Notes: a model not told the origin generated them from the letters alone. A stretch of DNA of 64,000 nucleotides from Agarivorans gilvus (GCF_001420915.1 NZ_CP013021.1:2770001-2834000), one strand, 5' to 3'; positions 8,941-18,325 are shown, numbered from the stretch's first letter. Numbers and translations are program-made.

Positions 8941-9200
8941 GGTTTTAATGGGTTATTAAAGCCCAGCCTTGAAGGCCATAACGGGCTAGCAATAGGACTG
9001 GAGTAGTGCTGGAGTTTCAGCAAGCTTTGGCCTCTAAGCGCCAAGCCATGCAGCTTGAGTACGCCATCAAACAGCTACCTAAAGATAAAAAAGAACGCTT
9101 GCTGCAGGGGCATTTTGACTGGCGCAGTTTGTTGTAAGATTCTAGTGCCTTATTGGCGCCCAATCTTTAAGGCCATAGCGGGCTAACAGCGTGGCCAGTT
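8808..9200. repeat. 197-bp tandem duplication of a convergent gene junction
   Basis: Two direct copies, offset exactly 197 bp: 8808-about 9000 and 9005-about 9197. Each carries the 3' end of the GIY-YIG gene on the + strand (133 bp, about three differences) followed by the 3' end of the binding-protein gene on the - strand. The first copy's minus strand still reads LLARYGLQGWALITH-stop against LLARYGLKDWAPIRH-stop in the intact gene. So copy 1 holds the true end of the GIY-YIG gene plus a dead tail of the binding protein; copy 2 holds a dead tail of GIY-YIG plus the true end of the binding protein. Confidence 0.85.
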
Positions 9201-9954
9201 GACCGCTGTTTCTCAATTCCACAATGCGGGTGCTTAAACGTTTAGCCAAGGTGTAACTGAGCGGTTTTGCTGGTGAGAAGGCAATGTAGATGGGGGATGC
9301 GCTAAATTCAGCGGCAAAGCGGATCTGCTGATTTTTGCTGTGCTGATGAGCATGGTAACTGGCCACGGTTTTGTCTTCTATGTAGGCGTCGATCTTCCCT
9401 TCCTGCAGTAGTTTATGCATCCGTTCTAAAGGTTGTTCGCTACGTATTACTACTAAATCTCGACTATGCTGTTGGGCTTTGATGTAGTCATCGAGTTCGG
9501 CGCTATAGGCATAGTCGGCTGCTACTGCAATGCGTAATTCGTGCAAGGATATTAAACCCTCATATTGCCAAGAATTATCTTGGCGCATTACCAATACCTG
9601 GCGAGCTAGACCCACAGCAACCTTTGGGTAAATAAAACCCGGAGCCTCTCCGGGGAGTGCGCCAATCACCCCATCATAAAGCCCCAGTTCGGCATTACGC
9701 AGTGCCCTAGACCAAGGTACTTCAATTAGTTTTACTTGATAGTCGGGAGCAAAGGCTAATTGCACTAGTTCAAGCACATAACCGGGTTGTTGGCTGAAGG
9801 TCGCGCAGTTATACGGGCACCAGCGGTCGGCCGCAAGCTTGAGTGTTTTAGCTTGGCTGGATATGGCCAACGCGCAGAGGCAGACGATGAAATAGAGATT
9901 TTGGAAAAAACGCTTAAACAAAATACATGGCATAAACTGACTTTGTTTAAGCAT
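9142..9954 (-). CDS. periplasmic amino-acid-type substrate-binding protein
   Basis: 270-residue exported protein of the bacterial extracellular solute-binding protein family 3. An N-terminal signal peptide (hydrophobic FIVCLCALAISSQAK) precedes the mature start at about TLKLAADRWCPYN. Typical blocks follow: a VPWSRALRNAELGLYDGVIGA segment and GKIDAYIEDKTVASY in the second lobe. Several in-frame starts exist; 9954 has the best, though weak, ribosome site. No permease or ATPase gene is adjacent, so it may be an orphan receptor or feed a distant sensor. Its 3' end is duplicated in the neighbouring tandem repeat. Confidence 0.75.
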   Translation of the reverse strand: MLKQSQFMPCILFKRFFQNLYFIVCLCALAISSQAKTLKLAADRWCPYNCATFSQQPGYVLELVQLAFAPDYQVKLIEVPWSRALRNAELGLYDGVIGALPGEAPGFIYPKVAVGLARQVLVMRQDNSWQYEGLISLHELRIAVAADYAYSAELDDYIKAQQHSRDLVVIRSEQPLERMHKLLQEGKIDAYIEDKTVASYHAHQHSKNQQIRFAAEFSASPIYIAFSPAKPLSYTLAKRLSTRIVELRNSGQLATLLARYGLKDWAPIRH

Positions 9955-10046
9955 TACTAAAATCCCAGTTAAGCGCAAGGGGGGCTAGTATTTAACTGAT
10001 TTTGCTAGCAAAGATTTAACTACAGCTCGCGGCGGTGGCTGGCCAC

Positions 10047-10919
10047 TTAATTGCTGGTGCTGAGTTCGCTCTTTAGTGGCTTGCGTAGGCTGCGTTTGCC
10101 AATCAATACTAAAGGTAAAATAATCATTGCAGCTCCCAGCCAAGTGAGGGCATCGGGCATTTCACCAAAGCTAAACCAGCCGATCACCGCTGCGCCTATT
10201 AGCCCCGTGTATTCTGAGCTAGAGATGGTATTAGCATCGGCTGTTTTATAAGCAATCACTGAGCCGGCGTGCAGAAATAATATAAATAAGCTACTGCCGG
10301 CGGCTAAATAAAGTAGTTGCCAATTAATGCTTTGCAGCTGTGGTAAGGCCAATAAAAAAGTGGCGGGAACCACCATCATATTGGTCCAAAATAAGCTGGT
10401 GATCACCGACTCTTGCTGTGGAATGTACTTCACGGTTAAGTTGCTTAAGGCCAGAGTTAAAGCCGTACCCAGTGCAGCCAGAGCGCCCCAGTTAAATTCT
10501 GTCGGGCGAATAATCACCAGCACTCCGGCAAAGCCGATTATCGCCGCGACTAATTGAGTGCGATTGATACGCGACTTATGCAACCACATGCCAAGCGGTA
10601 GCATCATGATGGGCGCGGCATAAAACAGCGCGTTGGCAGTGGCCAGAGGCAGGGCGATTAAGGCCAATACCATACAAGCAGAGCCGAGTAACCAGAGATG
10701 GCCGCGCACTATATGCACCATTGGCTTTTTCGGTAGCTTCTGTTTGGTGAAGAGAAACAGCGGCAACAACATTAGCAAGGTGCTCAGTTGCCGATAGAGC
10801 AAAATCTCAAACAGCGAGGCCTGTTCTCCCGCCACTTTCATCAGGGCGTCGGATAATACAGCAATTTGATTGGCTACCACCAAAATCAAGATAGCAATAA
10901 CAGTGGGGTTGTGACGCAT
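10047..10919 (-). CDS. EamA/DMT-superfamily transporter
   Basis: Inner-membrane transporter of 290 residues with about ten hydrophobic helices arranged as two EamA repeats, the standard DMT exporter architecture. Substrate unknown; many relatives export amino acids, nucleosides or drugs. It is divergent from a LysR gene (112 bp apart), which probably controls it. Confidence 0.85.
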   Translation of the reverse strand: MRHNPTVIAILILVVANQIAVLSDALMKVAGEQASLFEILLYRQLSTLLMLLPLFLFTKQKLPKKPMVHIVRGHLWLLGSACMVLALIALPLATANALFYAAPIMMLPLGMWLHKSRINRTQLVAAIIGFAGVLVIIRPTEFNWGALAALGTALTLALSNLTVKYIPQQESVITSLFWTNMMVVPATFLLALPQLQSINWQLLYLAAGSSLFILFLHAGSVIAYKTADANTISSSEYTGLIGAAVIGWFSFGEMPDALTWLGAAMIILPLVLIGKRSLRKPLKSELSTSN

Positions 10920-11031
10920 ATTGCCTCCATTGGTGGTTTGCTGACAGTGTAGAGCGCTTAGTGTAGAAGCTTGTTAAACATTAAAAAAATGATAATATTT
11001 TTCAATATATGAAAAATATTAATGTATTGTT

Positions 11032-11934
11032 ATGCGAACTCTTCCTCCTCTTAATGCACTGATTGCCTTTGAAGCCGTGGCGCGTAACCAAAGTGTGGCA
11101 AAGGCTGGCGATGAGCTGGGTATTAGCCAAAGTGCGGTGAGCCACCGGCTGCGCTTATTGGAAGATTTTCTAGCCGAACCCTTGTTTGATAAGGTGGGGC
11201 GGCAGTTACAACTGAGTGATATTGGGCGTAGCTATTTTTCAGAGGTGGAGCGGATCCTCAACGAGCTGAGTCATTATACTCGGCAGGTTAAAGGCGAGCG
11301 ACTCGATCAATTACGCTTAACCACCTATAGCTCCTTTGCTTTGAAACGCTTGGTGCCGATGTTGCCCAGTTTTCGCGCGCGCTATCCGGAAATCGATTTA
11401 CGCTTGCAAATGATTACCGAAGAACCGGTATTGTCGAGCAAGAGTGGTGATTTGTTTATTTGTTTATCTAATACCGCGCCAGGTTATGCCAGCCATTTGC
11501 TGCATAAAGAGCGGCTATTGGCGGTGTGCTCTCCCAGCCTTTACCAAGAAATCGATCATCAAAACTGGCAGCAGGATATTAGCAACTTTCCTCTTTTATC
11601 TTGTGATTTAGAAGACGATGCCAAGCAGTCGGGTGGAGATTGGGCAGTTTGGTCGAAAAGTTTAGGCATTGCGCTGCCCGAGAACCAAACCTTTCATTGT
11701 TTTAGTCATCAGGTACTAGCCTTGGAGGCGGCAGAGACCAGTCAGGGTATCGCCTTGGTAAGTGACTTCATGGTGGAACAGGATATTCGTCAAGGTAAGC
11801 TGGTGGACTTACCGGTATCGGCCGTTTATACCGGTTATGATTTCTATCTTTGTTATAAGCAGGCTCGCAGTCGTGAAGCTGGCCTAAGCGCGGTGGTGGA
11901 TTGGCTCAAGGAAACGGCGGCTAGTCCACAATAA
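11032..11934 (+). CDS. LysR-family regulator (GcvA-like)
   Basis: 300-residue LysR transcription factor. The opening RTLPPLNALIAFEAVARNQSVAKAGDEL and ISQSAVSHRLRLLED form a GcvA-type winged helix-turn-helix; the effector domain fills the rest. It sits divergent from the EamA transporter gene, suggesting it controls that gene and itself through the AT-rich 112-bp spacer. Its 3' end overlaps the convergent TetR gene by 14 bp. Confidence 0.87.
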   Translation: MRTLPPLNALIAFEAVARNQSVAKAGDELGISQSAVSHRLRLLEDFLAEPLFDKVGRQLQLSDIGRSYFSEVERILNELSHYTRQVKGERLDQLRLTTYSSFALKRLVPMLPSFRARYPEIDLRLQMITEEPVLSSKSGDLFICLSNTAPGYASHLLHKERLLAVCSPSLYQEIDHQNWQQDISNFPLLSCDLEDDAKQSGGDWAVWSKSLGIALPENQTFHCFSHQVLALEAAETSQGIALVSDFMVEQDIRQGKLVDLPVSAVYTGYDFYLCYKQARSREAGLSAVVDWLKETAASPQ

Positions 11935-12543
11935 GCTTCACCAACATCAGACTGAGGCTATCGACAAAGTTCAGTCGCAGAAGCGCAAACTCGTCATTTT
12001 TCATCACTTGCTGCATGGTGGCCGAAGGGTGGCTGGTATGCCAGCAGCCAATAACTGCTTGGTATAAAAACATCACTTTATTCAAGGCTTGCTGCGGGTT
12101 TAGCTGCGGTGACCAATGTAAAAATAGACTGCACAGCTGCTCGGCTATGGTTTTTAACTCGCGTTTAAATTGAGTAGCCTGTTCTAGATTATGCTGTTTC
12201 TCCAAGACCGTATGTAAGATGGCCGAGAGATAACAAAAGGTGGGCTGGGCTGCAATAGTCTCAGCCAATACTCTGGGCCTAAGCGCTTGTTTGGACAGTC
12301 GCTCGATGGCGCTTAATAGCTGTTGGGCTTCTTCGATATACAGTGCCATAAACAGGCTTTCTTTGTTGGTAAAGTAGCGATACAGGGCGGGTTTAGATAA
12401 ACCTAGCTGTTGCGCCAGTTGGCTCAGTACGACCTTGTCGTAGCCATGTTCCTCAAGTGTTTGTTTAGCTGCATCAAGGATTTGCCGACGCCGAAGTTGT
12501 TTTTGTTGGGGCTCACTGCCCGCTTATTAATTGCTGTAGTCAC
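11921..12543 (-). CDS. TetR-family regulator (frame broken at 12508-12511)
   Basis: The helix-turn-helix region reads ILDAAKQTLEEHGYDKVVLSQ then LGLSKPALYRYFTNKESLF, a canonical TetR DNA-binding domain, followed by a C-terminal ligand domain with many helices. The in-frame region runs upstream into a stop without any start codon. Adding one G to the four-G run at 12508-12511 joins it to a GTG start at 12543 with an AGGGAG ribosome site 11 nt before, giving about 207 residues. It is divergent from the Tat-signal/GMC oxidoreductase pair and probably represses it. Confidence 0.75.
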
Positions 12544-12736
12544 GTTGCTTGTTACTCCCTTTGCTGTTTAAACCATAGCCAGAATCAATCTTAAAAGCCA
12601 TTGTGATACAGTCCGGCAGAAGGGCTGATGAGTTCAAGCAAGGCCAAATGCAACTAAGTTACTCTTGGAAACTTGTGTTAAAGCTTATCAGGGGTTATAC
12701 CCTTAGAGGGCTTTAATTAGGCTTAGTTGGGGGGGC

Positions 12737-13273
12737 ATGGTGGCCTTAAAGCGACGACAGCTATTGAAATACGCGGCGCTTGTTAGCGCTTTTGCGGGGG
12801 GCGGAACTTGGCTAGTGGCCGATTTTCCTGTGACATTTGAGCCTGCCGAACAGTTGAAGCTAAAGGCTTCGGAACAGCAGATTTTCTGGTGGTTTATTCC
12901 CGCTTTCCTAGATGGTGTAATCGAGCCTCAAGATAGCCAAGCTAAACGCGCCTTACTGCAACGGATCGACCAAGCCTTTCAAAGTTTAAGCTCTGCTACT
13001 CAAGCCGAATTACGACAATTGCTTGAACTACTGGCTTCACGAGCTGGCTGGTTATTGTTAAGTGCTGGCCTCACGCCTCTGAGTGAGCTTAGCCTGCAAC
13101 AACGCCTACTTTTGCTTGAGCAATGGCAGCAGCATTATTTGCAACTATTGCGTCAGGCTTATCAAGGTTTGCATGAAATCATCTATGCGGCCTGGTATGG
13201 CGACCCCACTACCTGGCCTGCTATCTCTTATCAACTGCCTGTCGCTGCCAAGGTGTTATTTGATGATCAGTGA
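12737..13273 (+). CDS. Tat-signal small subunit of a GMC dehydrogenase (gluconate 2-dehydrogenase subunit 3-like)
   Basis: 178 residues with an N-terminal KRRQLLK twin-arginine motif followed by a hydrophobic stretch (AALVSAFAGGGTW), a likely Tat signal. The remainder is helical and Leu/Gln-rich, with FWWFIPAFLDGVI and AAWYGDPTTWPAISY near the C-terminus, resembling the small subunit that escorts GMC dehydrogenases through the Tat system. It overlaps the next gene, the GMC oxidoreductase, by 11 bp, which supports a two-subunit complex. Preceded by a G-rich run that could act as ribosome site. Confidence 0.65.
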   Translation: MVALKRRQLLKYAALVSAFAGGGTWLVADFPVTFEPAEQLKLKASEQQIFWWFIPAFLDGVIEPQDSQAKRALLQRIDQAFQSLSSATQAELRQLLELLASRAGWLLLSAGLTPLSELSLQQRLLLLEQWQQHYLQLLRQAYQGLHEIIYAAWYGDPTTWPAISYQLPVAAKVLFDDQ

Positions 13274-14846
13274 CCCGATAACGCAAGGCTTGGCCAGCGC
13301 TTGGCAGCATTTAGACGGTGCGCTGCAGCAAGACGCGCAACACTTAGAGTGCGATGTGCTTATTGTGGGCAGTGGTGCGGGCGGCGGTATGTGTGCACAG
13401 GTGCTGGCCGAAGCTGGTTTGGCGGTGATTTTGGTTGAGCAGGGACCGCTTAAGAGTAGCCAAGATTTTAAGCTGCAAGAGCGTTATGCCTATCCCGATC
13501 TCTACCAAGAGTCGGCGGCGCGAAAAACTAAGGATAAGGCAATTCGCATTTTCCAAGGGCGTTGTGTGGGTGGTTCCACTACGGTGAACTGGACAACCTC
13601 GCTGCGCACGCCTGAGCCCACCTTACAACATTGGCAGCAACATTGGGGTTTAAGTCCGCTCAGTGGAGCCGCTTTGGCTCCCTATTTTGCAAAAGCTGAA
13701 CAGATGCTGAACATTCAGCCTTGGTTAAACCACAACCCCAACAATGCGCTGTTGGCTAAAGGCTGTGAAAAATTGAATTGGTCTTACCAAAGTATTCCGC
13801 GCAACGTAAAGCAGTGCTGGGATCTGGGTTACTGTGGCATGGGTTGTCCCACTAATGCGAAACAATCGATGCTGGTCACGGCCATACCTGCGGCTTTGAA
13901 TGCTGGAGCACGAATATTAAGTCGCTTTAGTGTAGAGCGTTTACTGATTAAGCAGCAACAGTTGCAAGGCGCCAGTTTACAGGCCTTGGATGCTAAGCTT
14001 CGCCCTAGCGGAATCACCGTGACGGTGCGGGCGCGACAGGTGGTCTTGGCCGCTGGGGCGATAGGTTCTCCAGCGGTGTTGTTGCGCTCCAAGGTGCCCG
14101 ATCCCTACCAGTTGGTGGGCAAGCGTACTTTTCTTCATCCCAGTGTGATGAGCGGAGCCTTATTTACGCAAACAGTGAATAGCCATCAGGGGGCGCCGCA
14201 ATCGGTCTATTCCGATCATTTTGTTTGGCAAGATGGCGCTGAAGGTGAGTGCGGATATAAGATGGAAGTGCCGCCGGTCCATCCTATTTTGTTAGCCACT
14301 ACACTCAGCGGCTTTGGTCATTTTCACCAACAGCTGATGGCGCGTTACCCACATCTTCAAGTTACCATTGCCTTATTACGGGATGGCTTTCATCCAGATA
14401 GCCCAGGTGGAACAGTGCAGCTGCGTGAGGATGGTAGTCCGGTGTTAGATTATCCCTTGCATGAGTTTATGTGGCGTGGCGCTCGACGGGCTTTGCTAAG
14501 CATGGCCGAATTGCAGTTTGCTGCGGGGGCTCGCCGAGTATTTCCCTTACACGAGCAAGCGCGCTTATATCGCTCGTGGTCAGAAGCCAAACAGGCCATT
14601 GCTAGTTTGCCGATGCAGGCGCTAGCCACGCGCCTAGCCTCGGCCCATGTTATGGGCGGCTGCGCGATGGGCGGTGATGAACGTAGCTCCTTGGTGGATC
14701 ATCAAGGGCAATACCGTTGGTTGTCGGGTTTAACGGTAATAGACGGTTCGGTGTTTCCTACCAGCCTAGGAGCCAATCCCCAACTGACCATTTACGCCTT
14801 GGCCTTAAGAAATGCTGAGTTGTTGGTTAAACGTTTGCGAGGCTAG
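13263..14846 (+). CDS. GMC-family FAD oxidoreductase
   Basis: 527-residue flavin dehydrogenase/oxidase of the GMC family. The ADP-binding motif VGSGAGGGMCAQVLAEAG begins near residue 37, the GRCVGGSTTVNW signature near 105, a Cys-rich CWDLGYCGMGC segment in the middle, and the C-terminal AHVMGGCAMG and LTVIDGSVFPTSLGANPQLT blocks. The overlap with a Tat-signal subunit gene suggests periplasmic action on an alcohol or sugar. It lacks its own signal, so it probably travels with the small subunit. Start at 13263 is set by the 11-bp overlap; upstream in-frame Mets lie inside the other gene. Substrate unknown. Confidence 0.85.
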   Translation: MISDPITQGLASAWQHLDGALQQDAQHLECDVLIVGSGAGGGMCAQVLAEAGLAVILVEQGPLKSSQDFKLQERYAYPDLYQESAARKTKDKAIRIFQGRCVGGSTTVNWTTSLRTPEPTLQHWQQHWGLSPLSGAALAPYFAKAEQMLNIQPWLNHNPNNALLAKGCEKLNWSYQSIPRNVKQCWDLGYCGMGCPTNAKQSMLVTAIPAALNAGARILSRFSVERLLIKQQQLQGASLQALDAKLRPSGITVTVRARQVVLAAGAIGSPAVLLRSKVPDPYQLVGKRTFLHPSVMSGALFTQTVNSHQGAPQSVYSDHFVWQDGAEGECGYKMEVPPVHPILLATTLSGFGHFHQQLMARYPHLQVTIALLRDGFHPDSPGGTVQLREDGSPVLDYPLHEFMWRGARRALLSMAELQFAAGARRVFPLHEQARLYRSWSEAKQAIASLPMQALATRLASAHVMGGCAMGGDERSSLVDHQGQYRWLSGLTVIDGSVFPTSLGANPQLTIYALALRNAELLVKRLRG

Positions 14847-14907
14847 GCTTTACAAGCCTCGGTGGCCGCGCTTAGTCTAAAGGTAAATCAATAAAAGGCG
14901 AACCGAC

Positions 14908-15327
14908 ATGTGGTTACAACGAAGGCTGACACTATCAGCTAAAACCCGAGGCTTTCATTTGGTGACGGCCGAGTTGGTGGCGCAGTTACCCGAGTTGCAT
15001 CAGATAAAGCAGGGTTTGTGTCATTTATTACTACAACATACCAGTGCCAGCTTAAGCTTAAACGAGAATGCCGATCCTAGTGTGCGCAGTGATTTAGAAG
15101 CCTACATTAATCGCTTAGTACCGGAAAATGCCGCTTATTTTGAGCATATTTATGAAGGGGCCGACGACATGCCGGCACATATTAAAGCCAGCTTATTGGG
15201 TTGCCAGCTCAGTCTACCGATCAGTAATGGCCAATTAGCCTTAGGTACTTGGCAGGGGATTTACCTCGGTGAACACCGAAACTATGGAGGAGAGCGCCAT
15301 ATACTAGCCAGCTTACATGGCGAATAG
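14908..15327 (+). CDS. YjbQ/UPF0047 family protein
   Basis: 139-residue single-domain protein of the UPF0047 (YjbQ) family. Typical blocks: GLCHLLLQHTSASLSLNENAD (about 40-60), DMPAHIKASLLG and a final GTWQGIYLGEHR. Family members complement thiamine-phosphate-synthase mutants weakly; the real role is unclear. A 60-bp gap separates it from the GMC gene. Confidence 0.9.
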   Translation: MWLQRRLTLSAKTRGFHLVTAELVAQLPELHQIKQGLCHLLLQHTSASLSLNENADPSVRSDLEAYINRLVPENAAYFEHIYEGADDMPAHIKASLLGCQLSLPISNGQLALGTWQGIYLGEHRNYGGERHILASLHGE

Positions 15328-15389
15328 CCGCCTTGAGATTGGTATTCTCAGCCCCATATCTAAGCAATAGCCTAACTTAAGTGAGCAAC

Positions 15390-15700
15390 ATGGATTTACT
15401 GGCCATTTTTATTTTTTGTTTGATTGTGATGTTGTTCTGGCGACGGCGTAAGGATGCAGAGCGAGCTCAATACTTGATTAAGCAAAAATGCCAACAGTTA
15501 GATTTACAGTTACTCGACGTTAATTTTAAGCGCGAGAAGCCGCAAAAAATGGCGGGCTACTGGCGTTGGTGCCGTTTTTATCAATTTGAATTTTCCTCCA
15601 CCGGCGATAGTCGCTATCAGGGCAGCTCATTATGGCGGGCAGCCAATATAAGTTTGAATTACCGGTTTACCGAGTGGCTGACGATTTGTTTGAAGGTTAG
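15390..15700 (+). CDS. DUF3301 protein (frame broken at 15620-15622)
   Basis: Small membrane-anchored protein: an N-terminal hydrophobic helix (LLAIFIFCLIVMLFW), then a basic stretch and CQQLDLQLLDVNFKR, WRWCRFYQFEFSSTGDSRYQG, typical of DUF3301. After RYQG the frame is lost; adding one G to GGG at 15620-15622 continues as QLIMAGSQYKFELPVYRVADDLFEG and a TAG stop at 15700, giving about 103 residues, the usual family length. Without repair the frame would run into the convergent TauE gene. Function unknown. Confidence 0.75.
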
Positions 15701-15707
15701 TGACGGT

Positions 15708-16421
15708 TTAGTGGACAAAGAAATAAGCCAAGATTGCGCTACCGCCAGAAAGCGCACACAGCGCCAGCGAAAAATGCCGCATCCATTGTTGCGGTATTTT
15801 TTTGCCATAACGCCGCGCCACCCAAGCGCCGAATAAGGCTGCGGGGATCAGCGGTAAGCTGACTTGTAGATGAGTCCAAGACATGTAACCAATAGGGATT
15901 TGTACCAGCAACGAGATAAGGCAGCTGGCGACAAAAAAGGCCGATAGGTTGGCGCGTAAATAGTGAGCCTGCTGATGCTGTAGCAGCAAGGCCATGGGCG
16001 GGCCACCGATGGAGCTGCTGGTTCCCATGAAACCTGATAGAAAACCGGCGATAGCCAGCCGTTTTGGGGTGGGGGCAATGCGTAAGGGAAACAAACTAAT
16101 GGCCACGGCAATGAGTACCGATAGACCCAGCCAAAACGATAGGCTGGCTGGATCAGCCCAAAGCAGCAGCGCAGCCCCTGCTACTGAGCCGGGAATGCGC
16201 CCTAGAATGGCCGACTTTAAGCCCGCCAGCGAAATACTGGCACGATGTTCATAGGCGCTTAAGCCTGAGACAAACAGTGCCACAATAATCACCGGCCCTG
16301 GCACATAGAGGGGTGATAGCTGAAACAGCAGCGGCGCGGCAATGACCGCTAAGCCAAAACCAATGGTGTACTGTACCAAGGAGCCGATAAATATCAGCAG
16401 ACAAGCGGCTAGTGTTAACAA
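15708..16421 (-). CDS. TauE/SafE-family membrane transporter
   Basis: 237-residue inner-membrane protein with seven to eight hydrophobic helices and the family blocks YTIGFGLAVIAAPLL (start) and LSGFMGTSSSIGGPPMALLL (middle), typical of TauE/SafE anion exporters (sulfite, sulfoacetate and similar). Substrate unknown. It lies 34 bp upstream of nothing on its own strand and is read towards DUF3301. Confidence 0.87.
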   Translation of the reverse strand: MLTLAACLLIFIGSLVQYTIGFGLAVIAAPLLFQLSPLYVPGPVIIVALFVSGLSAYEHRASISLAGLKSAILGRIPGSVAGAALLLWADPASLSFWLGLSVLIAVAISLFPLRIAPTPKRLAIAGFLSGFMGTSSSIGGPPMALLLQHQQAHYLRANLSAFFVASCLISLLVQIPIGYMSWTHLQVSLPLIPAALFGAWVARRYGKKIPQQWMRHFSLALCALSGGSAILAYFFVH

Positions 16422-16455
16422 GTGTGGCAGCCTTGCGTTAATGCTGTTTGCAAAT

Positions 16456-17475
16456 TTATGGCACCGTAACGAGAGTTTGTTGCTGGTGGCTGTGCATCGC
16501 CAGCTCGATGATTTTAATCACCTCAGCAGCTTGGCTAGCCGTTACCGCTAAAGGCGTTCCATCGTTAACTGCCTTAACAAAGTTGTCGTAGAAGGCGAGG
16601 TAATTGCCCGGCTTCAGCGGCTTATGTAAGCTGGCCTGACTTGCCAGATGTATTTCGCTGCGATTACTGTCGGCACCAAAGGTGGCTGCCTTGGGAGATA
16701 AGCCAGCGTTGAGTTGTTGCTCTTGAGGATCTAAGCCCCATTTGGCATAGGAACCTTTGCTGCCGTGAATTTGAAAACGAGGCCCCGGCTCTATCACCAA
16801 AGAGCTACAGCACAGTTGTACTTTTTTGTCAGGATAAACCAGATGTAGGTCAAAGCAGTCTGGAGCCACTGCGCCCTTACGTTGGCTGGCTAGATAGGCC
16901 CAGAGCCGCTCGGGTTTGCCAAACAAACACAGGGCTTGATCGATGAGATGAGCGCCTAAATCATAGAGTACCCCGCCTCCTTGAGGATCCAGTTCTTTCC
17001 AGCGTTGCTTCACTTCCGGGCGATAACGGTGGAAATGGGCGCGGTAGCTATGCACCTCCCCTAAGCTTTGGCTGGCCAGTAATTGCTGAATGGTAAGAAA
17101 GTCGCTGTCCCAGCGGCGGTTATGAAATACGCTCAAACACTTACCGCTTTGTTCGGCAATGGCTTGTAGCTCCAGGCACTGCTCGCTAGTAACCGCCAGA
17201 GGTTTCTCTACCACTACGTGTTTACCCGCCAGTAAAGCCTGCTTGGCTTGTGCGGCATGCAGCGAATTGGGGCTGGCAATCACCACGATGTCGATGTCGG
17301 GGTGGGCAATTAGCTCATCGCTGCTTAAGCATAGCGCCTGCGGGTAGCTGTCGGCAATCTCCTGCTGGCGAGAGCTGGCAATGGCCAATAAATTGAGTTG
17401 AGGGTGGGCGCTAATTAGCGGGCCATGAAATACCCGGCCGGATAAACCAAATCCAATAATTCCAACGTTTAACAT
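16456..17475 (-). CDS. Gfo/Idh/MocA-family NAD(P) oxidoreductase
   Basis: 339-residue dehydrogenase. N-terminal Rossmann motif VGIIGFGLSGRVFHGPL, the VEKPLAVT signature with catalytic lysine (about residue 93), and the C-terminal dimerisation sheet including LYDLGAHLIDQALCLFGKPE, where the histidine is the usual catalytic partner. It resembles E. coli YdgJ-type proteins acting on sugars or inositol-like polyols. Start 17475 is chosen because TAGGAG precedes it; the upstream extension lacks homology. The next gene upstream ends 20 bp before, so co-transcription is likely. Confidence 0.87.
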   Translation of the reverse strand: MLNVGIIGFGLSGRVFHGPLISAHPQLNLLAIASSRQQEIADSYPQALCLSSDELIAHPDIDIVVIASPNSLHAAQAKQALLAGKHVVVEKPLAVTSEQCLELQAIAEQSGKCLSVFHNRRWDSDFLTIQQLLASQSLGEVHSYRAHFHRYRPEVKQRWKELDPQGGGVLYDLGAHLIDQALCLFGKPERLWAYLASQRKGAVAPDCFDLHLVYPDKKVQLCCSSLVIEPGPRFQIHGSKGSYAKWGLDPQEQQLNAGLSPKAATFGADSNRSEIHLASQASLHKPLKPGNYLAFYDNFVKAVNDGTPLAVTASQAAEVIKIIELAMHSHQQQTLVTVP

Positions 17476-17494
17476 GCTCGCTCCTATCTGGGAC

Positions 17495-18325
17495 TTAAGG
17501 CAAGGGGATGCGCGATAGCTTAATGCTATCAGGTTGCTGGCGCATGACAGAAAGTAGCCAAAGTTGCTGGCCATCGCTGGCGATGGCTTGAGCCGTGTCT
17601 GGTTGAGCCAAGGCTATCACCTGTTTGACCTTACCAGAAAGCGGGTCGATGTCTAACAAACTGCTATAACGAGGACTCAATACATACCAGTGGCCCTGAT
17701 GTTGGGTCATACTGCCTAATTGGTATTGGGCCAATTGCTGTTGTTGCTCGCTGGCTACGCTGAGTTCAAAACTCTGTTGCTGCTGCGCGTCGCGATCGCC
17801 GCGATAACAACGTTTTAGCCCCTCGCGCTCACAGGTATAAAAGCGCTGAGTTTGTGGCTCCCACATTAGGCCTGCAGTTTTATGTAGCAAACCACCTTTT
17901 AGCCATTTGCGTTTATCTATATAGCGCCAATGTTGGCCTTGTTGTTCAAAGTACAGCAGCCGACCATCACTGGAAATGGCCACTAGGTGTTGGTCAACTA
18001 AAACCATGTCGGCAATATCGCCACTGGTAGGTAGGGCGGACAATTCGACTTTATCTAGCTTGGGGCTTAGGTAAGCCAGTTGCGCTGAGCCATTCACCAG
18101 CACGGTTTGTGGCGCTAAGGTGCCGACTAACCAATGTTGTTGTTCAGGCAGCCACAATAGACTCGCCGCATTACTAATGCCGTCGATTTGGGCGACCAAT
18201 TGTGGCTGAACGGTATTGCTAGCCAGCGGGCTGGCTGGGTAATCACTACTTGGTGGGGGAAACAGTACCAGACCGAGCAAGGTCCCCAACATTAATAAGG
18301 CAATTAATCCTATAACTTTTAACAT
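17495..18325 (-). CDS. membrane-anchored or exported beta-propeller-like protein, unknown
   Basis: 276 residues. A single N-terminal hydrophobic helix (VIGLIALLMLGTLLGLVLF) acts as anchor or uncleaved signal. The rest is built of repeated short strands with motifs such as WLPEQQHWLVGTLA, DMVLVDQHLVAISSDGRLLYF and GLMWEPQTQRFYTCEREG, typical of SdiA-regulated or propeller-like domains that sit in the periplasm. No family is firmly recognised. It has a Tyr/Cys-containing central part and no catalytic motif. It probably forms an operon with the oxidoreductase downstream. Confidence 0.6.
   Translation of the reverse strand: MLKVIGLIALLMLGTLLGLVLFPPPSSDYPASPLASNTVQPQLVAQIDGISNAASLLWLPEQQHWLVGTLAPQTVLVNGSAQLAYLSPKLDKVELSALPTSGDIADMVLVDQHLVAISSDGRLLYFEQQGQHWRYIDKRKWLKGGLLHKTAGLMWEPQTQRFYTCEREGLKRCYRGDRDAQQQQSFELSVASEQQQQLAQYQLGSMTQHQGHWYVLSPRYSSLLDIDPLSGKVKQVIALAQPDTAQAIASDGQQLWLLSVMRQQPDSIKLSRIPLP

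Noticed and set aside
13083..13262. N-terminal extension of the GMC oxidoreductase
   Set aside because: The extra 60 residues lie inside the Tat-signal gene in another frame and show no homology-like features.
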